Shown in pieces: positions 32,756 to 44,076 of a stretch of 64,000 bases of DNA (positions within the stretch are counted from its first letter, which is position 1; each line of letters opens with the position of its first letter). Made by a program: the position numbers and the translations under genes. The stretch is from NCBI RefSeq assembly GCF_958298935.1, contig NC_084935.1, forward strand, positions 11,528,501 to 11,592,500, given 5' to 3'. Source of the DNA: Phragmites australis (lineage: Eukaryota; Streptophyta; Magnoliopsida; Poales; Poaceae). The notes below the pieces were generated by a model. The model saw only the letters and a list, made by a program, of their open reading frames with translations, had not been told where the DNA came from and made no database searches.

Positions 32756-35305
32756 ATGGCTGGTGGGCACCGTCTCCAGCGTTCCGGCTCCACTTCCAAT
32801 GACGGAGTGCTGCCCGACGCTCGGGAGAGCCCAGTCGCTGCTGCGTTCCATCAGCAGCCGCTATCCACGTGCGCGGTTTTTCCCGCTCAAGGGGATCAAG
32901 GCGCTGGGCCCAGCAGGGCCGCCGCCGCCACTGCTGATGCACTTTCCGACCCCCAGTAAGAGGTCGGGACCCCGGCCGCCAGGTCCGCCTCTGGACCACG
33001 TCGGGTGCCATCCCGGTGCAGGCTCGCTTTCAGCGAGGCTGGCCCGGGGAGCGCGCTGCTTGCAGCGCATGCTCTCCTCAGGCACCCGCCCGTTCAGGCC
33101 ACGCCGAATACTACGGAAGGCCGGTGGATACAAGATGTCGTCGCTTTGGTTGGCACTGCTCGCCGCCAGGTGCAGGCCGGGAGTCCTCGCACCATTCCTC
33201 AGCGTGGTGCCGCCAGAGCCGGTTCCTCAACGGGCAACGCCCGCACGGGCCGAGGGGCCTCCAGGCGGAGTGCCGTCCCCCTGGCCGTGTCCGAAGCCCG
33301 GGACCTCCGCTTGCGCCTTGACGATCGGAGGGGCCACGAGGACACCCGAGTTACTCTCGAGCGCCAGCGGGAGACCCGGCAGGAGGTCGGGGCAGAGGAC
33401 CAGGCTTCCTCTCTCTCGGCCCAAGGCCACCAGGAATCCCCGGCTCGCCGCCACTCGCCACCAAAGACCCCTACTCGTGTTGCGGGGTACGGCACCGGCT
33501 GCTGTGCCTTCACCACCGAGCTCCGCCGGGTCAGGTGGCCTTCCAAGTTCCGCCCCGAGCTGCCGGAGAAGTACGACGGGTCCATCGACCCCGTCGAGTT
33601 CCTCCAGATCTACACAACGGCCGTCCAAGCGGCCGAAGGCAGCAAAAAGGTGATGGCAAACTATTTTCATGTTGCCTTGAGGGGCTCCGCCCGCTCTTGG
33701 CTTATGAACTTACCCCCAGGGTCTATTAGCTCCTGGGATGACCTGTGCCACCAGTTTGAGGCCAACTTTCAGGGCACGTTTACGCGCCCCGGTTTGGAGT
33801 GCGACCTCCACGCCATCCAACAGCAGGAAGGGGAGACGCTACAGCGCTTTATACAGCGCTTCATTCAGGTTCGCAACACTATTCCACGAGTGGCCCCCCA
33901 TGCTGTTATTGTTGCTTTCCGGCAGGGCGTCCGCGACGAGCGGATGCTCGAAAAGCTAGGCACGCACGAGATCGAGACCACTGCGGAACTCTTCGCACTG
34001 GCCGATAAGTGCGCCAAGGCTGCGGAGGCCAGGGCGTGGCATGCTCCTCGCCCTGCCTCCGACCAGCCAAGTTCTTCCCGCTCCGACAAGCGGGAAAAGA
34101 AGAAGAGAACGAAGCGCGAGGCCGCCCCCGTTGAGCCGACCCAGGTCCCTGCTCATAAGGTGCCGCAAGAACCAGACCGCCGGCAAGAGCGCCGGCCGGG
34201 CGTCGACCGACGTCCCTCCAGGGCCCCTGCTAGGGCTCCTCCTCGGGCCTCCGTGCCCACGAGGGCCCCGGCACCAGCTAGGGCACCGGCTCCCGCAAGA
34301 GCCTCGGCCCCCGGCCGAGCTCCTGCTCCAGCGAGGGCCCCCGCTCCCGCGGGGCCCGAGCCAGGTAAATGGTGTCCCATACACCAGACCAGATGGCACG
34401 ACCTCACGGAGTGTCGTACGGTTAAAGGACTCATGGAGCAGCGCCAGAGGGAGCGCGACGAGTCCCGCGGAGGAGGCGATGCTGAGGTCACCCCCGACAA
34501 CGCCGAGCTCGGCTTCCAGGAGCCCGAGCACGCCGTCGCCTTCATCGACGGAGGCGCCTACACACCTTGCTCGCGCCGTGGCATCAAGGTCATGCGACGC
34601 GAGGTGTGCTCGGCAACCCCGAGCGAGGAGGCCGCAAGGCCCCTGAGGTGGTCGGATGCTCCGATCACGTTCAGCATGGCTGATCACCCCGCCAGTACTG
34701 CAGCCGTGGGGCGTCTACCTCTAGTAGTGTCCCCCACTGTCTGCAATGTTAAGGTCGGCAGAGTGCTGATCGACGGTGGTGCCAGCCTCAACCTCCTCTC
34801 CAAGGAGGCTTTTGAGAAGCTGCAGGTGTCCTCCAGGCGCCTAAAGCCGTCGCTCCCCTTCTGTGGAGTGACCCCCGGGCACTCCCTGCCCCTCGGGCAG
34901 GTCGAGTTGCCTGTAACGTTCGGGAGCCGGGACAACTTCCGCACGGAGTGCGTCCTCTTCGACGTCGCGGAGCTCCCTCTCCCCTACAACGCCATCCTCG
35001 GGCGTCCGGCGCTCGCCAAGTTTATGATGGCCGTGCATTATGCATACCTTACGGTTAAGATGCCCGGCCCCGCGGGCTCCATCTCCGTGATCGCCGACTC
35101 CGGCGGCGCCGTCTCCTGCGCTGAACAGTCATACATGGCTCTGGTCTCAGCGCAGGCCGAGGTCGATGGCTCTACAGGGGGCCCGGGACCCTCTTCATCC
35201 AAACCCCGACTCGCCGCCGACGCCTCTGTTCCAACGAAGGAGGTTGTGGTGGGCGAAGACGCTACCCAGGTCGTCCAGATCGGCGGTGACCTGGGCAGCA
35301 AATAG
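32756..35305 (+). pseudogene. Tat gag and protease region, one internal stop
   Basis: The frame starts at ATG 32756 (MAGGHRLQ) and stays open except for TAA at 32957-32959, then runs to TAG at 35303-35305 (849 codons). The capsid-type gag core is near 33530-33990, with WLMNLPPGSISSWDDL and the QGTFTRPG/QRFIQRF segments. A long basic tail rich in Ala-Pro-Ala repeats follows (34200-34360). A CPIHQTRWHDLTEC zinc-finger-like motif lies at about 34375-34416. The protease has LIDGGASLNLL with the Asp codon at 34772-34774; DGGA replaces DTGA, as is usual in this lineage. Gag packages the RNA and protease cuts the polyprotein. The two stops sit where the same frame continues without shift, so they look like point mutations. 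Confidence 0.85.
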
Positions 35306-38300
35306 GAAAGCGCGCTCATCGCCTTCCTCTGGGCTAACGCATACGTGTTTGCCTGGCAACCGTCCGACATGACCGGGATCCCTAGGGAGGTGATCGAGCA
35401 TCACTTGGCGGTGCGTCCGGACGCCCGCCCAGTGAAGCAGAAAGTCCGGCGGCAGGCGCCTGAGCGCCAAGAGTTTATCCGCGAGCAGGTCAGCAAGCTC
35501 CTCGACGCCGGATTTATCCGAGAAGTCCTCCACCCCGACTGGCTAGCAAACCCAGTCATCGTCCCGAAGGCCAACGGCAAGCTCCGCATGTGCGTGGACT
35601 ACACCGACTTAAATAAGGCTTGCCCTAAAGATCCCTTCCCCTTACCTCGCATTGATCAAATTATAGATTCAACTGCGGGATGCGATCTTTTATGCTTTTT
35701 AGATGCAAACTCTGGGTATCACCAGATTCGCATGGCCGTAAGGGACGAGGAAAAAACTGCTTTTACCACTCCGGTGGGGACTTATTGCTACATGTCAATG
35801 CCTTTTGGCCTGCGTAACGCTGGATCCTCCTTCCAGCGCGCTATTCGTATTACCCTTGACTCGCAGGTTGGTCGCAACGTCGAAGCTTACATCGACGATC
35901 TCGTGGTCAAAACCCGAGACCGCGCCACCCTGCTCGAGGACCTTGCCGAGACTTTCAACAGTCTCCGCTCTACCCGCCTCAAGCTCAACCCGGAGAAGTG
36001 TGTCTTCGGGGTACCGGCGGGCAAGCTCCTTGGTTTCTTGGTTTCTGGCCGAGGAATCGAGGTCAATCCAGAGAAGATCCGGGCCATCGAGCAGATGCGA
36101 CCCCCGGCTCGACTCAAGGAAGTCCAGCGTCTCGCCGGCTGCATGGCAGCCCTCGGGCGCTTTATCTCCAAGCTCAGGGAGCGAGGGCTCCCCCTCTTCA
36201 AGCTTCTGAAAAAATCCGGTCGTTTCGACTGGACACCAGAGGCCGAGCAGGCCTTCCGCGATCTAAAGAAGTACCTCACTTCGCCACCCGTGCTAGTGGC
36301 TCCCTCTCAAGGTGAGCCCCTACTGCTCTACGTTTCGGCCACACCTCAGGTCGTGAGCATAGTGCTGGTGGTGGAGCGCGACGAGTGTTCAGGACCGGGT
36401 GCTGGGTCCCAGCTCCCAGAGGTCCCTGACCACTCACCTGTCCTCGCAGCTCCCCCTGGGCAGGGGGTCGAGCCCGAGCGCACTGCTCCTCCCAACCAGG
36501 GAGTCGAGCCCGAGTGCCCGGCCAGCCCCGACCGTGCCGCCAAGCCTAGGGGCTGCGGCAGCTCCCCGGGTGGAGCCGCCGTCCGGGCTCGCCGGGTGCA
36601 GCGACCGGTGTACTTTGTCAGTGAAGTCCTCCGGGAAGCCAAGACAAGATATCCCCAGGCGCAGAAGCTGCTCTATGCCGTGCTCGTCGCTTCCCGGAAG
36701 CTGCGCCACTACTTCCAGGCGCACAAGGTCTCGGTGGTTACCACTTATCCATTGGGGCCCATTCTCCGGAACCGGGAAGGCACCGGGCGCGTTGTCAAAT
36801 GGGCGGTAGAGCTGGCGGAGTTCGACCTACACTTCGTCAGTCGCCAGGCAATCAAAAGCCAGGCGCTCTCCGACTTCTTGGCAGAGTGGACGCCCGTCCC
36901 CTACATCGTCCCGGAAGAGATCTCTGCCTATCCCGGGCACGACGCGCCCGGGTACTGGGTCATTCACTTCGACGGCTCCCTCTCGCTGAAAGGCGCAGGG
37001 GCCGGAGTGGTTCTCACCTCCCCAACGGGTGAAGAGCTTCGGTACGTCGTGCAGTTGCAGTTTCGCGCATCCAACAACATGGCGGAGTATGAAGGTCTCA
37101 TCGCCGACCTCCGGGCTGCGGTGGGGCTCGGGATTCGTCGCCTCCTGGTCAAAGTGGACTCCCAACTGGTCGTTAACCAGGTGTCTAAGGAGTACCAGTG
37201 CACGGATCCTCAAATGGCGGCGTACGTGGCTGCGGTCAGGAAGCTCGAGAGGCGCTTCGATGGCCTGGAGTTGCGGCACATTCCTCGCCGCGACAACGCT
37301 CTGGCCGACGAGCTCTCTCGCCTGGCCTCCTCACGTGCGCGCATCCCTGCCGGAGTCTTTGAAGAAAGACTCGCACGGCCTTCCGTCCTGCCTGCCGAAC
37401 AGGATGAAGGGGAAACCTCGAACTCAATTCAGGGGACCCCGGCGGTGCCCTCAGTGGGAAGCCCCGTCAGGGCGCCGCCGTCCGGCGAGTGTGCTGCGCT
37501 CGCCGAATGTTCTCAAGATGCCTCGTGGATGTCCGACATCCGAGGGTACTTGAAAGAAAAGTTCCTACCCGGGGATGAGGCGTCTGCCGAAAGAGTTGCT
37601 CGGCAGTCCAGACGCTATGCCATAGTAGATGGGGATCTCTACCGGCGTGGCGCAGGAGGTGTCCTCCTGAAATGCATCTCCCGGGCAGAAGGTGGTGATC
37701 TTCTCGCTGAGGTCCACGAGGGCGAGTGCGGTGGCCATTCATCGTTCCGCACGCTGGTCGGGAAGGCCTTCCGGCAAGGTTTCTACTGGCCTACAGCTCT
37801 CCAGGATGCTTCCGAGCTGGTTCGGCGCTGCAGGGCGTGCCAGTTCCACGCAAAGCAGATTCACCAGCCAGCTTAGGCTCTTCATACCATTCCCCTGTCA
37901 TGGCCTTTCGCGGTCTGGGGTTTGGACATTCTGGGTCCATTCCCCCGAGCAATCGGGGGCTATGCATACCTATATGTCGCCATCGACAAGTTCACCAAGT
38001 GGCCGGAGGCGGTCCCAGTCATCAAGGTGACCAAAAACACGGCGCTCCAGTTTATCCGCGGTATCACCAGCCGTTTTGGCGTCCCGAACCGGATCATCAC
38101 CGACAACGGCACCCAATTCACAAGTGCCCTGTTCGGGGACTATTGCGAGGACCTCGGCATCAAGCTCTGCTTCGCCTCCGTCGCTCATCCTCAGAGTAAC
38201 GGGCAGGTCGAGCGCGCCAACGCGGAGATACTGAAGGGCCTCAAAACCCAGACCTATAACGTGCTCGCTAAGCACGGGAAGGGATGGGTGGACGAGCTGC

Positions 38301-38761
38301 CAGCTGTGCTGTGGGCTAACCGGACTACGCCAAGCCGCGCCACCGGGGAGACTCCGTTCTTCCTCGTCTATGGCGCCGAGGCAGTCCTCCCCTCCGAGCT
38401 CACTCTGGGCTCCCCTCGAGTGCATGCATACTCTGAGGGTGAGCAGGAGCAGCAAAGGCGTGACGACGTGGACTACCTGGAAGAGCGCCGGCGGCTTGCC
38501 GCCGTCCGGGCGGCTCGGTACCAGCAGAGTTTGCGGCGTTATCATCTGCGCCATGTCCGGGCCCGATCTCTCGAGGTGGGGGACCTAGTTCTCCGACGCG
38601 TCCAGTCGCGCGAAGGAATGAATAAGCTGTCCCCTGTGTGGGAAGGTCCCTTCACTGTGATCACGGTCCTGCGGGCAGGTTCTTTCAGGTTGGCGACGGA
38701 GGAAGGACAGCCACTCCCGAATCCGTGGAACATCGAGCATCTCCGACGCTTCTACCCATAG
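35306..38761 (+). pseudogene. Tat pol: RT, two RNase H domains and integrase, one internal stop
   Basis: The same frame as gag continues to TAA at 38759-38761 (gag-pol together 2,002 codons from 32756). RT shows [17 protein letters not shown], the SMPFGLRNA step and the catalytic YIDD at 35888-35899. The first RNase H region carries a Pro-rich linker at about 36385-36597. The archaeal-type RNase H follows, with HFDGS (Asp at 36971), [20 protein letters not shown] and [14 protein letters not shown]. The integrase HHCC finger ([10 protein letters not shown]...RRCRAC) is separated from the catalytic core by TAG at 37874-37876. Core residues Asp 37925, Asp 38102 and Glu 38210 keep the DD35E spacing. 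Every catalytic motif survives, so loss of function rests mainly on point mutations. Confidence 0.88.
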
Positions 38762-40375
38762 ATGGTTGTGCTCGCGGCTCAGGTCAGCAAGGCCGGGGGC
38801 TTCTCCCCGCCCAAAACCGTCTGAGGGCTCCGCCCCTTGGATAAGTCGCTGTCACCTAACCTTGTAAATATTGCACATTCAGTATTTCAATAAGCAATCG
38901 CTATGTCGAAGTATTTTCCTGGATTCCGTATGTTTAATCTGTCTGGTGAGGTGCTCGGTTGTGCGAGAAAAAGTTCGCCTCTCATTTTCCCCGCTGATAA
39001 AAGAATCCCAATTGGTATGCATGCAATCAGTCGCCGCTGACTTACGTCCGGCATGGTAGGCTGTGGTGTTCGGTGTCGTGGCAGGCTCCCGGGCACTACC
39101 GAGCTTCGGGGTGCTCTGGGTAGGAGCTCAGGCCCCCGGAGCGGGCTGTCGGTGCTCGGTCTGGTCTATCATACCCGGGCGCCACCGAACCATAGGACCT
39201 CTGGGTTATGCCTCTGACCGCTCTTTTCCACCGGTTTGGGTGTTCAAGAGGTCTCGGGTCGAAAACGAGAGCAGTCTATAGCAAGTACCGCACTAACAGA
39301 GCGTACCAGACAAAGAAATTCTATATTTTCTCTTAAGTCATAGGCTGGCAATCGCGAGCAGTTCGGCCGCAAGGGCTTCAATGCCCCGGTCTCTGGTCGG
39401 CCCCAAGGGTCCTTGGGTGGTCGAGATCACCCGACCCCGGGAGCCTCGTATGCCTCTGGGCACTCGGGCGCTCCGTTGAAAGAACCAAGTCCCCGGGCAC
39501 CCGAGCTCGGATGCACACCCCTCCTGGATCGGTTGGCCAGAAGGCCAACAGCTGTCCGGTGAGTGGTTATATTCAGACAAGTCTGTTTTCAGTAAGTTTA
39601 TGTTCCCGAGTCATTCTCGGGGGCTCTCGCGCTTTAATCTGTTCAGCGAGGTGGTCTCCTCGCACGCAAAACCCTGCCGTGTGTCTACTCTTTCCCAGAA
39701 CGACAGAGCGGTTTGTAGAAAGGAGTACCGCGCGTATGGTAATGTCTGACCGAAGCCCTTCGTGGTGGTCGTGGTGTTCGGTCCGCTTTTAAGGACCCCG
39801 AGCACTACCGAGTCCTCGGGTGCCCTGGGTAATCCTATCGCTCGAGCTGCTCGAGTAGTCCGGAGCTCAAGCCTCGGGGGCGGGCTGTCAGTGCTCGGTC
39901 CGGCCCGTTTTAAGCCCGGGCACCACCGGATCACGAGGACTCTTGGTCACATTCTCGCCCGCACGCGTCTCCCGTCTACTAACTGAGTGGTCGCAAAGTG
40001 AAAAAGTGTTCACCGGGCACGGCGTGTTCCGTGCTGGATCGATCTATCTCCCGGGCAAGGAAGTCTACGTTTTTGTTTCTTGACTTAGACAGTGCGGACT
40101 CGCGAGAACTCGAGGGCCGACTACGCCGGCAACAGCGATCGGGACAACTTCGTTCTCGGGGATGGGAAGGTTGGGAACGGCCCGACTGAGTACTCCCCAG
40201 AACTTCCAGGCAAAACATCAGAAAAAACATCAAACACACAGAGGAATTGGAGTTGCGAGCCCAAGGAAAAGCTGCCATTATATTCACAAGGCGTATACAA
40301 AGGCATTTTCTAAGGGTTCACTCCTATATTTACAATCATCAAGACGACAAAAGAAAGAAAAAAGCTACAAAAGAT
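38762..40375. other. Spacer between pol and the antisense gene, with a diverged internal repeat
   Basis: The spacer is GC-rich and non-coding. Two segments resemble each other, about 39065-39200 and 39770-39930. Both contain gtggtgttcggt, the gagca/gggca-ctaccgag step, a ggtgc(t/c)ctgggta step, gcgggctgtc-gtgctcggt and a cccgggc-ccaccg end. It presumably includes the 3' parts of both the sense and antisense transcripts. Confidence 0.6.
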
Positions 40376-43300
40376 CTAGTCGGCGGCGGAGGCGTCGGCT
40401 GAATCCTCTGAGTCGTCCCCGGGGGCTGGCGGCGGCGGCACCTCTCGCCTGAAGCCAGCCGCCACCACGGCGGCGGTGCTCCGGACCGCTTCCCGGGCGG
40501 CCTCTCCCTCAGCCTCGACCACTCCCTCCCGCGCCGGCTCCAGCGGGAAGTTCGGGTCCCTGCTTCGGTAACAGGCCAGGACGTGCTCGGCCACTGCATG
40601 TGCCAAGCCACGTCCCTCCCGGGCGGTGAGTTCCTGGACCGCCCAAGGCAGGGCCTCAAGGCGCTCGCAGACCTGCTGAAGCCCCAACACTTGTCGTGCT
40701 GGGCTGTCGCTCTTCTGATCTTCAACGAGCCGCCCAAGACCACCCTTCTCTATGGCCCGCCGCATCCGCCGGAGTATGTCTTCCAGCATATGCTGCAGGT
40801 TGACCCGCGAGACAAAAGCGATCTCGAGCTTCTCCTTGGCAGCCCGCAGCTGCGCCTCAAGTCCCTGGTCCCCGACCGGACCGGAAGAACCGCCGACTGC
40901 TGCGGGGCCGGCAGCCTGCTTCGTCTTGGCCATCATCTCGGATAAGGCGCGTTCACGGGCGGTCAGTTCCGCCTCGTGCTTCGCGTTCTCCTCCGCCCTG
41001 GTAGCAGTGGCCGCTACCGCCGCAGCAGCCTCGCCCTCTCGACGACTCAGTTCGTCTTCTCGGCGACTCAGCTCGCCCTCCCGCCGGGCCAGCACCTCCT
41101 CCTGCTGGGCCACCGAATCCTCCCGAGCACCAAGATCCGACGCCGACAACTCATTGTCCACCTCCCGAAAGGAGACGTCCTCCTCCCAGCGGCAGATCTC
41201 TTCTCTGATTTTCCGGAGGTCGTCTTCCCAGCGCTGGAGGTCGGCGCGCGTCTTCTCGGCCGCGCCCTCCCGGCGGGTCAGCTCGGCTTGCCGCTCCTCT
41301 GCCACCTGCTCCCGAGCTGCGACTGCCACCTCCCTCTCCTGCGCCTGCCCCATCCTGGCAAGGGCCTCGGCAGCTTGCTGCTTCGACGCCTCAGCCAGGC
41401 GGGCGGCGTCTTCTCGTTCCCGCCCGGCTTCTGCCCGCACGATCTTCAAAATTTCTTATTCCCGCGCGGCTTCTGCGCGGATGTCTTCTAGGAGCTTCTG
41501 CTCCCGCGCGGCCGCCGCGCGGGCCTCATCCTGGGCGCCCGCCAGCTGCGCCTTCTCCGATCCCAGGCGGGCGTGCTCGGCCTCGAGCTCCCCCTCCTTG
41601 GCATTCACCGCTGCGCCCAGCTGCCCAACCGCTACCTGGACGCCTTCGATGGCGGCCAGGAAGGGGTCGGCGGGTTGGCCGGACACCGGTGGGGCCCAGG
41701 CCTCCCCGCAGAGTGCCTCCGGGGGGGGGGGTTCAAGCTCTCTGTAGGGCCCTCTACCGTCATCCACCCCGGGCTCTCCGCGCCCGGGGTAGGCTCCACC
41801 GGCGCCGAAGACTCGGACGGCGGCCGCGTTCCCGCATCGGCCGCCCTGTCCGCCGGCCCCAGCAAAACATCCACCTCCACCGTCCTCCGCCCCGGGCTCT
41901 CCGCGCCTGGGGTAGGTTCCGCCGGCGCCAAGGATTCGGACGGTTGCTCCGTCCTCCTCTCGGTCGCCGCCTCCGCCTCTCTCCCAGTGGCCGCCACGAC
42001 AATTGGCGCCTCCGCCGTTCCTGTGCCCGCCTCCGTCGACGCAGCCGGCGGGCTCGGCCCTGGCCTTGGCACCCGCGCCTTCTCCATCGCAGTGGCGCCC
42101 GCGGCCGGCCTACGGGAGATAGATGAAAAATGTCAAAGCTTAGTTCGGGCCAGAAATGCCCAGGAAAAAGCAAGAAAGGAGACTCACCGATACTGCCACT
42201 TGGCCGCTGGGAGCCTGAAGTCCGGGTCCGGCGCCGTCGGTCCGGATTCCTCCCGCCGCCTCTTCCGCTGGGGGCTCGGCGGGGCCGCTGCGTGGGTCTC
42301 AGGTACCGCCGCGCGGGTCGCGGGCGCTGGCGCAGGCCCCATCCGCACCAGCCGCGGCTCCAGCACCGGGAATGCCGCCGCTGCAGTTGGCGACGGCGGA
42401 GAGTCCGGCACTAGAATCAGGGCCCGGGGACGCTTTCCCCGGTCTCCCGGCGCCACCTCCACGGCAATTTCGGAGGTGCCCTCCTCTCTGGCACGACGGC
42501 TGTTGCATGCGGCGGCCCCGTCGCCAGCCCCCGCCGAGCTGATTGTCGCCTCCTCGCCGAGCAGCTCCTCCAATCCGGGGAGTTCGGAGGCTTCGGGACT
42601 CCGGCTCCTCGGCTGGTCCACGGGCCCCTGGGCGTCAAACTCCGGCAGCCTCGCCATGATGGCCACCCGGTCAGGGTTGGCGCAGAGTGCCATCTCCGGC
42701 CACGGGAGTTCCGCCCGGCCCATGTCCTCCGTTCCGGTGATCACCCTTGTCATCCCCCGCAGTTTCGCCGGCCCCAGATCCCAGCTCGCGCCGATCTGGG
42801 TCCTGGTGATGTCCTCCGGCCCGGTGTAGAACCAGCTCGGCCGGGCCCGCTCTCGTAGAGGCGCCAGCCGACGGCGCAGGAAGTCCACAACCACCATGAC
42901 GGAGGTCAGCCCGGCCTCACGCAGTTCCAGGATGCGCTCCAACACCGGCTCCAGCCTCGCGTCTTCTGGCGGCGGCGCCTCCCACGTCGATCGCCGAGGT
43001 TCCGCCGCCACCTCTAGCAGTTCAAGGCGCTCATGGGGGTCGACGTCGACGAAGAACCAGTCCTATCGCCACTCCTCCCACTTGCTGCGCAGCACCTGGG
43101 GAATGTAATGATCCCCCAGGCCGTCCCGGAGCCGAAGGTTGCAGCACCCCGCGACGTCCGCCGTGGAGTGCCCCCTCTTCTTCCCCACCGGCCGAAGGAC
43201 GAAGAAATGGCGAAGCAGCGTCACCGACGGCGCCACCCCCACGAACATTTCGCAGAAATGAGCGAAGACCGCCAACACCACCACGGAGTTGGGGCTTAGG

Positions 43301-43563
43301 TGCACCAGTTGAATGTCGTACGTCTCCAGCACTTGCAGGAAGAAGGTGGAGAACGGCGGCACCAACCCCGTCGCCACAAAAGAGGTGAAGAGGACGATTC
43401 GCCCAGGGACGGTCGTCGCCGGCGTCACCACCACAGCACCTGCTTGCCCCTCCGGCACCAGCAGCTTTCTGATCTTGTCCGCCACCTCCTCGTTCCTCAA
43501 ACGAGACTCCGGCAAGATGCTGTCCGTAGCCTTGTCCCGGCGTCCTCCTCCAACCCTCGTCAT
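40376..43563 (-). pseudogene. Antisense additional gene of the Tat element (gypsy-type transposon domain plus coiled coil), disrupted
   Basis: Read leftward from ATG 43561-43563 (MTRVGGGRRDK). Exon 1 is 43563-42188 and exon 2 runs from 42109 to the TAG at 40376-40378. The intron is GTGAG...CCCGTAG with a phase-2 junction. Exon 1 holds the conserved part (VPPFSTFFLQVLETYDIQLV, FAHFCEMFVGV, DWFFVDVDP) that matches the domain called putative gypsy-type transposon in plant Tat elements. Exon 2 is acidic, then a long Ala/Glu/Arg coiled coil (RREDELSRREGE type), then a Pro/acidic tail. Function is unknown; such antisense genes are known from Grande-like elements. Three lesions are seen: TAG at 43063-43065, a frameshift at an 11-base G run (41721-41731), and TAA at 41456-41458. 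Confidence 0.8.
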
Positions 43564-43711
43564 CTCGACAAGAATGAAAGGTGTTTTGGCGGTGGAAAGA
43601 GAGAGAGAAGGAAGAATGCTCCGGTCGCCTGAGAATTTCCTAAGGGCTTCAAAGCACAAAGAGCGCAAGAGCAAGAAAGCGTAAAGAGGGGGATGGACCG
43701 ATCCTATCCCC

Positions 43712-43723
43712 CTTTTTATATCT
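43712..43723 (-). promoter_or_regulatory. TATA box for the antisense gene
   Basis: On the minus strand the site reads GATATAAAAAGG, about 150 bp upstream of the antisense ATG, followed by a pyrimidine-rich leader. It supports an independent antisense transcript that does not start in an LTR. Confidence 0.65.
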
Positions 43724-44056
43724 CAAAAGTTCAAAAACTGCCACCCAAACGGTTCGCTCGGCGAAGCGTCGCCTCGATCGGCGCAACCGCCAGGCAAATC
43801 TCCTGCCGATCGCGCAATGTCAGCGGCTGCCAGGCGTTTTTTCCTCGATCTGCGCGGCGACCGCGCGTGCCGCCCGTACGGTCATCCTACCCTTCGGAAG
43901 TTGTGTGGACACGCGTCCACTCATTTTCCCGTTGGGGCGTACTTGAGGTCTGGGTCCGTAAGGGCCACCTCTCGAAAGCCTGCCGCATGGCGTCTGCGCC
44001 AGCCTCGGCCTCGGCCGCGACGAAGGGCCCATCCGCCGTCTCCTTCCCGTCACCTA

Positions 44057-44076
44057 CCAATGGGCCCGGGGGCTAC
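44057..44076 (+). promoter_or_regulatory. Polypurine tract of the Tat element
   Basis: The segment caatgggcccgggggctac lies directly before the 3' LTR. It is G-rich but not purely purine. Its place fits the plus-strand primer site of LTR elements. Confidence 0.6.

Noticed and set aside
33005..33007. GTG as start of the Tat gag and at 35345 for pol
   Set aside because: These are internal Val codons. The frame runs on from ATG 32756 through in-frame stops.
35303..35305. Programmed read-through stop between gag and pol
   Set aside because: Two similar stops interrupt gag and integrase where no regulation is expected, and the following bases do not resemble the CARYYA read-through context. It remains possible but is less likely than mutation.
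40752..42829. 331- and 418-codon plus-strand frames in the Tat element
   Set aside because: They are mirrors of the antisense coding region; the minus-strand reading has the conserved domain, intron and TATA box.
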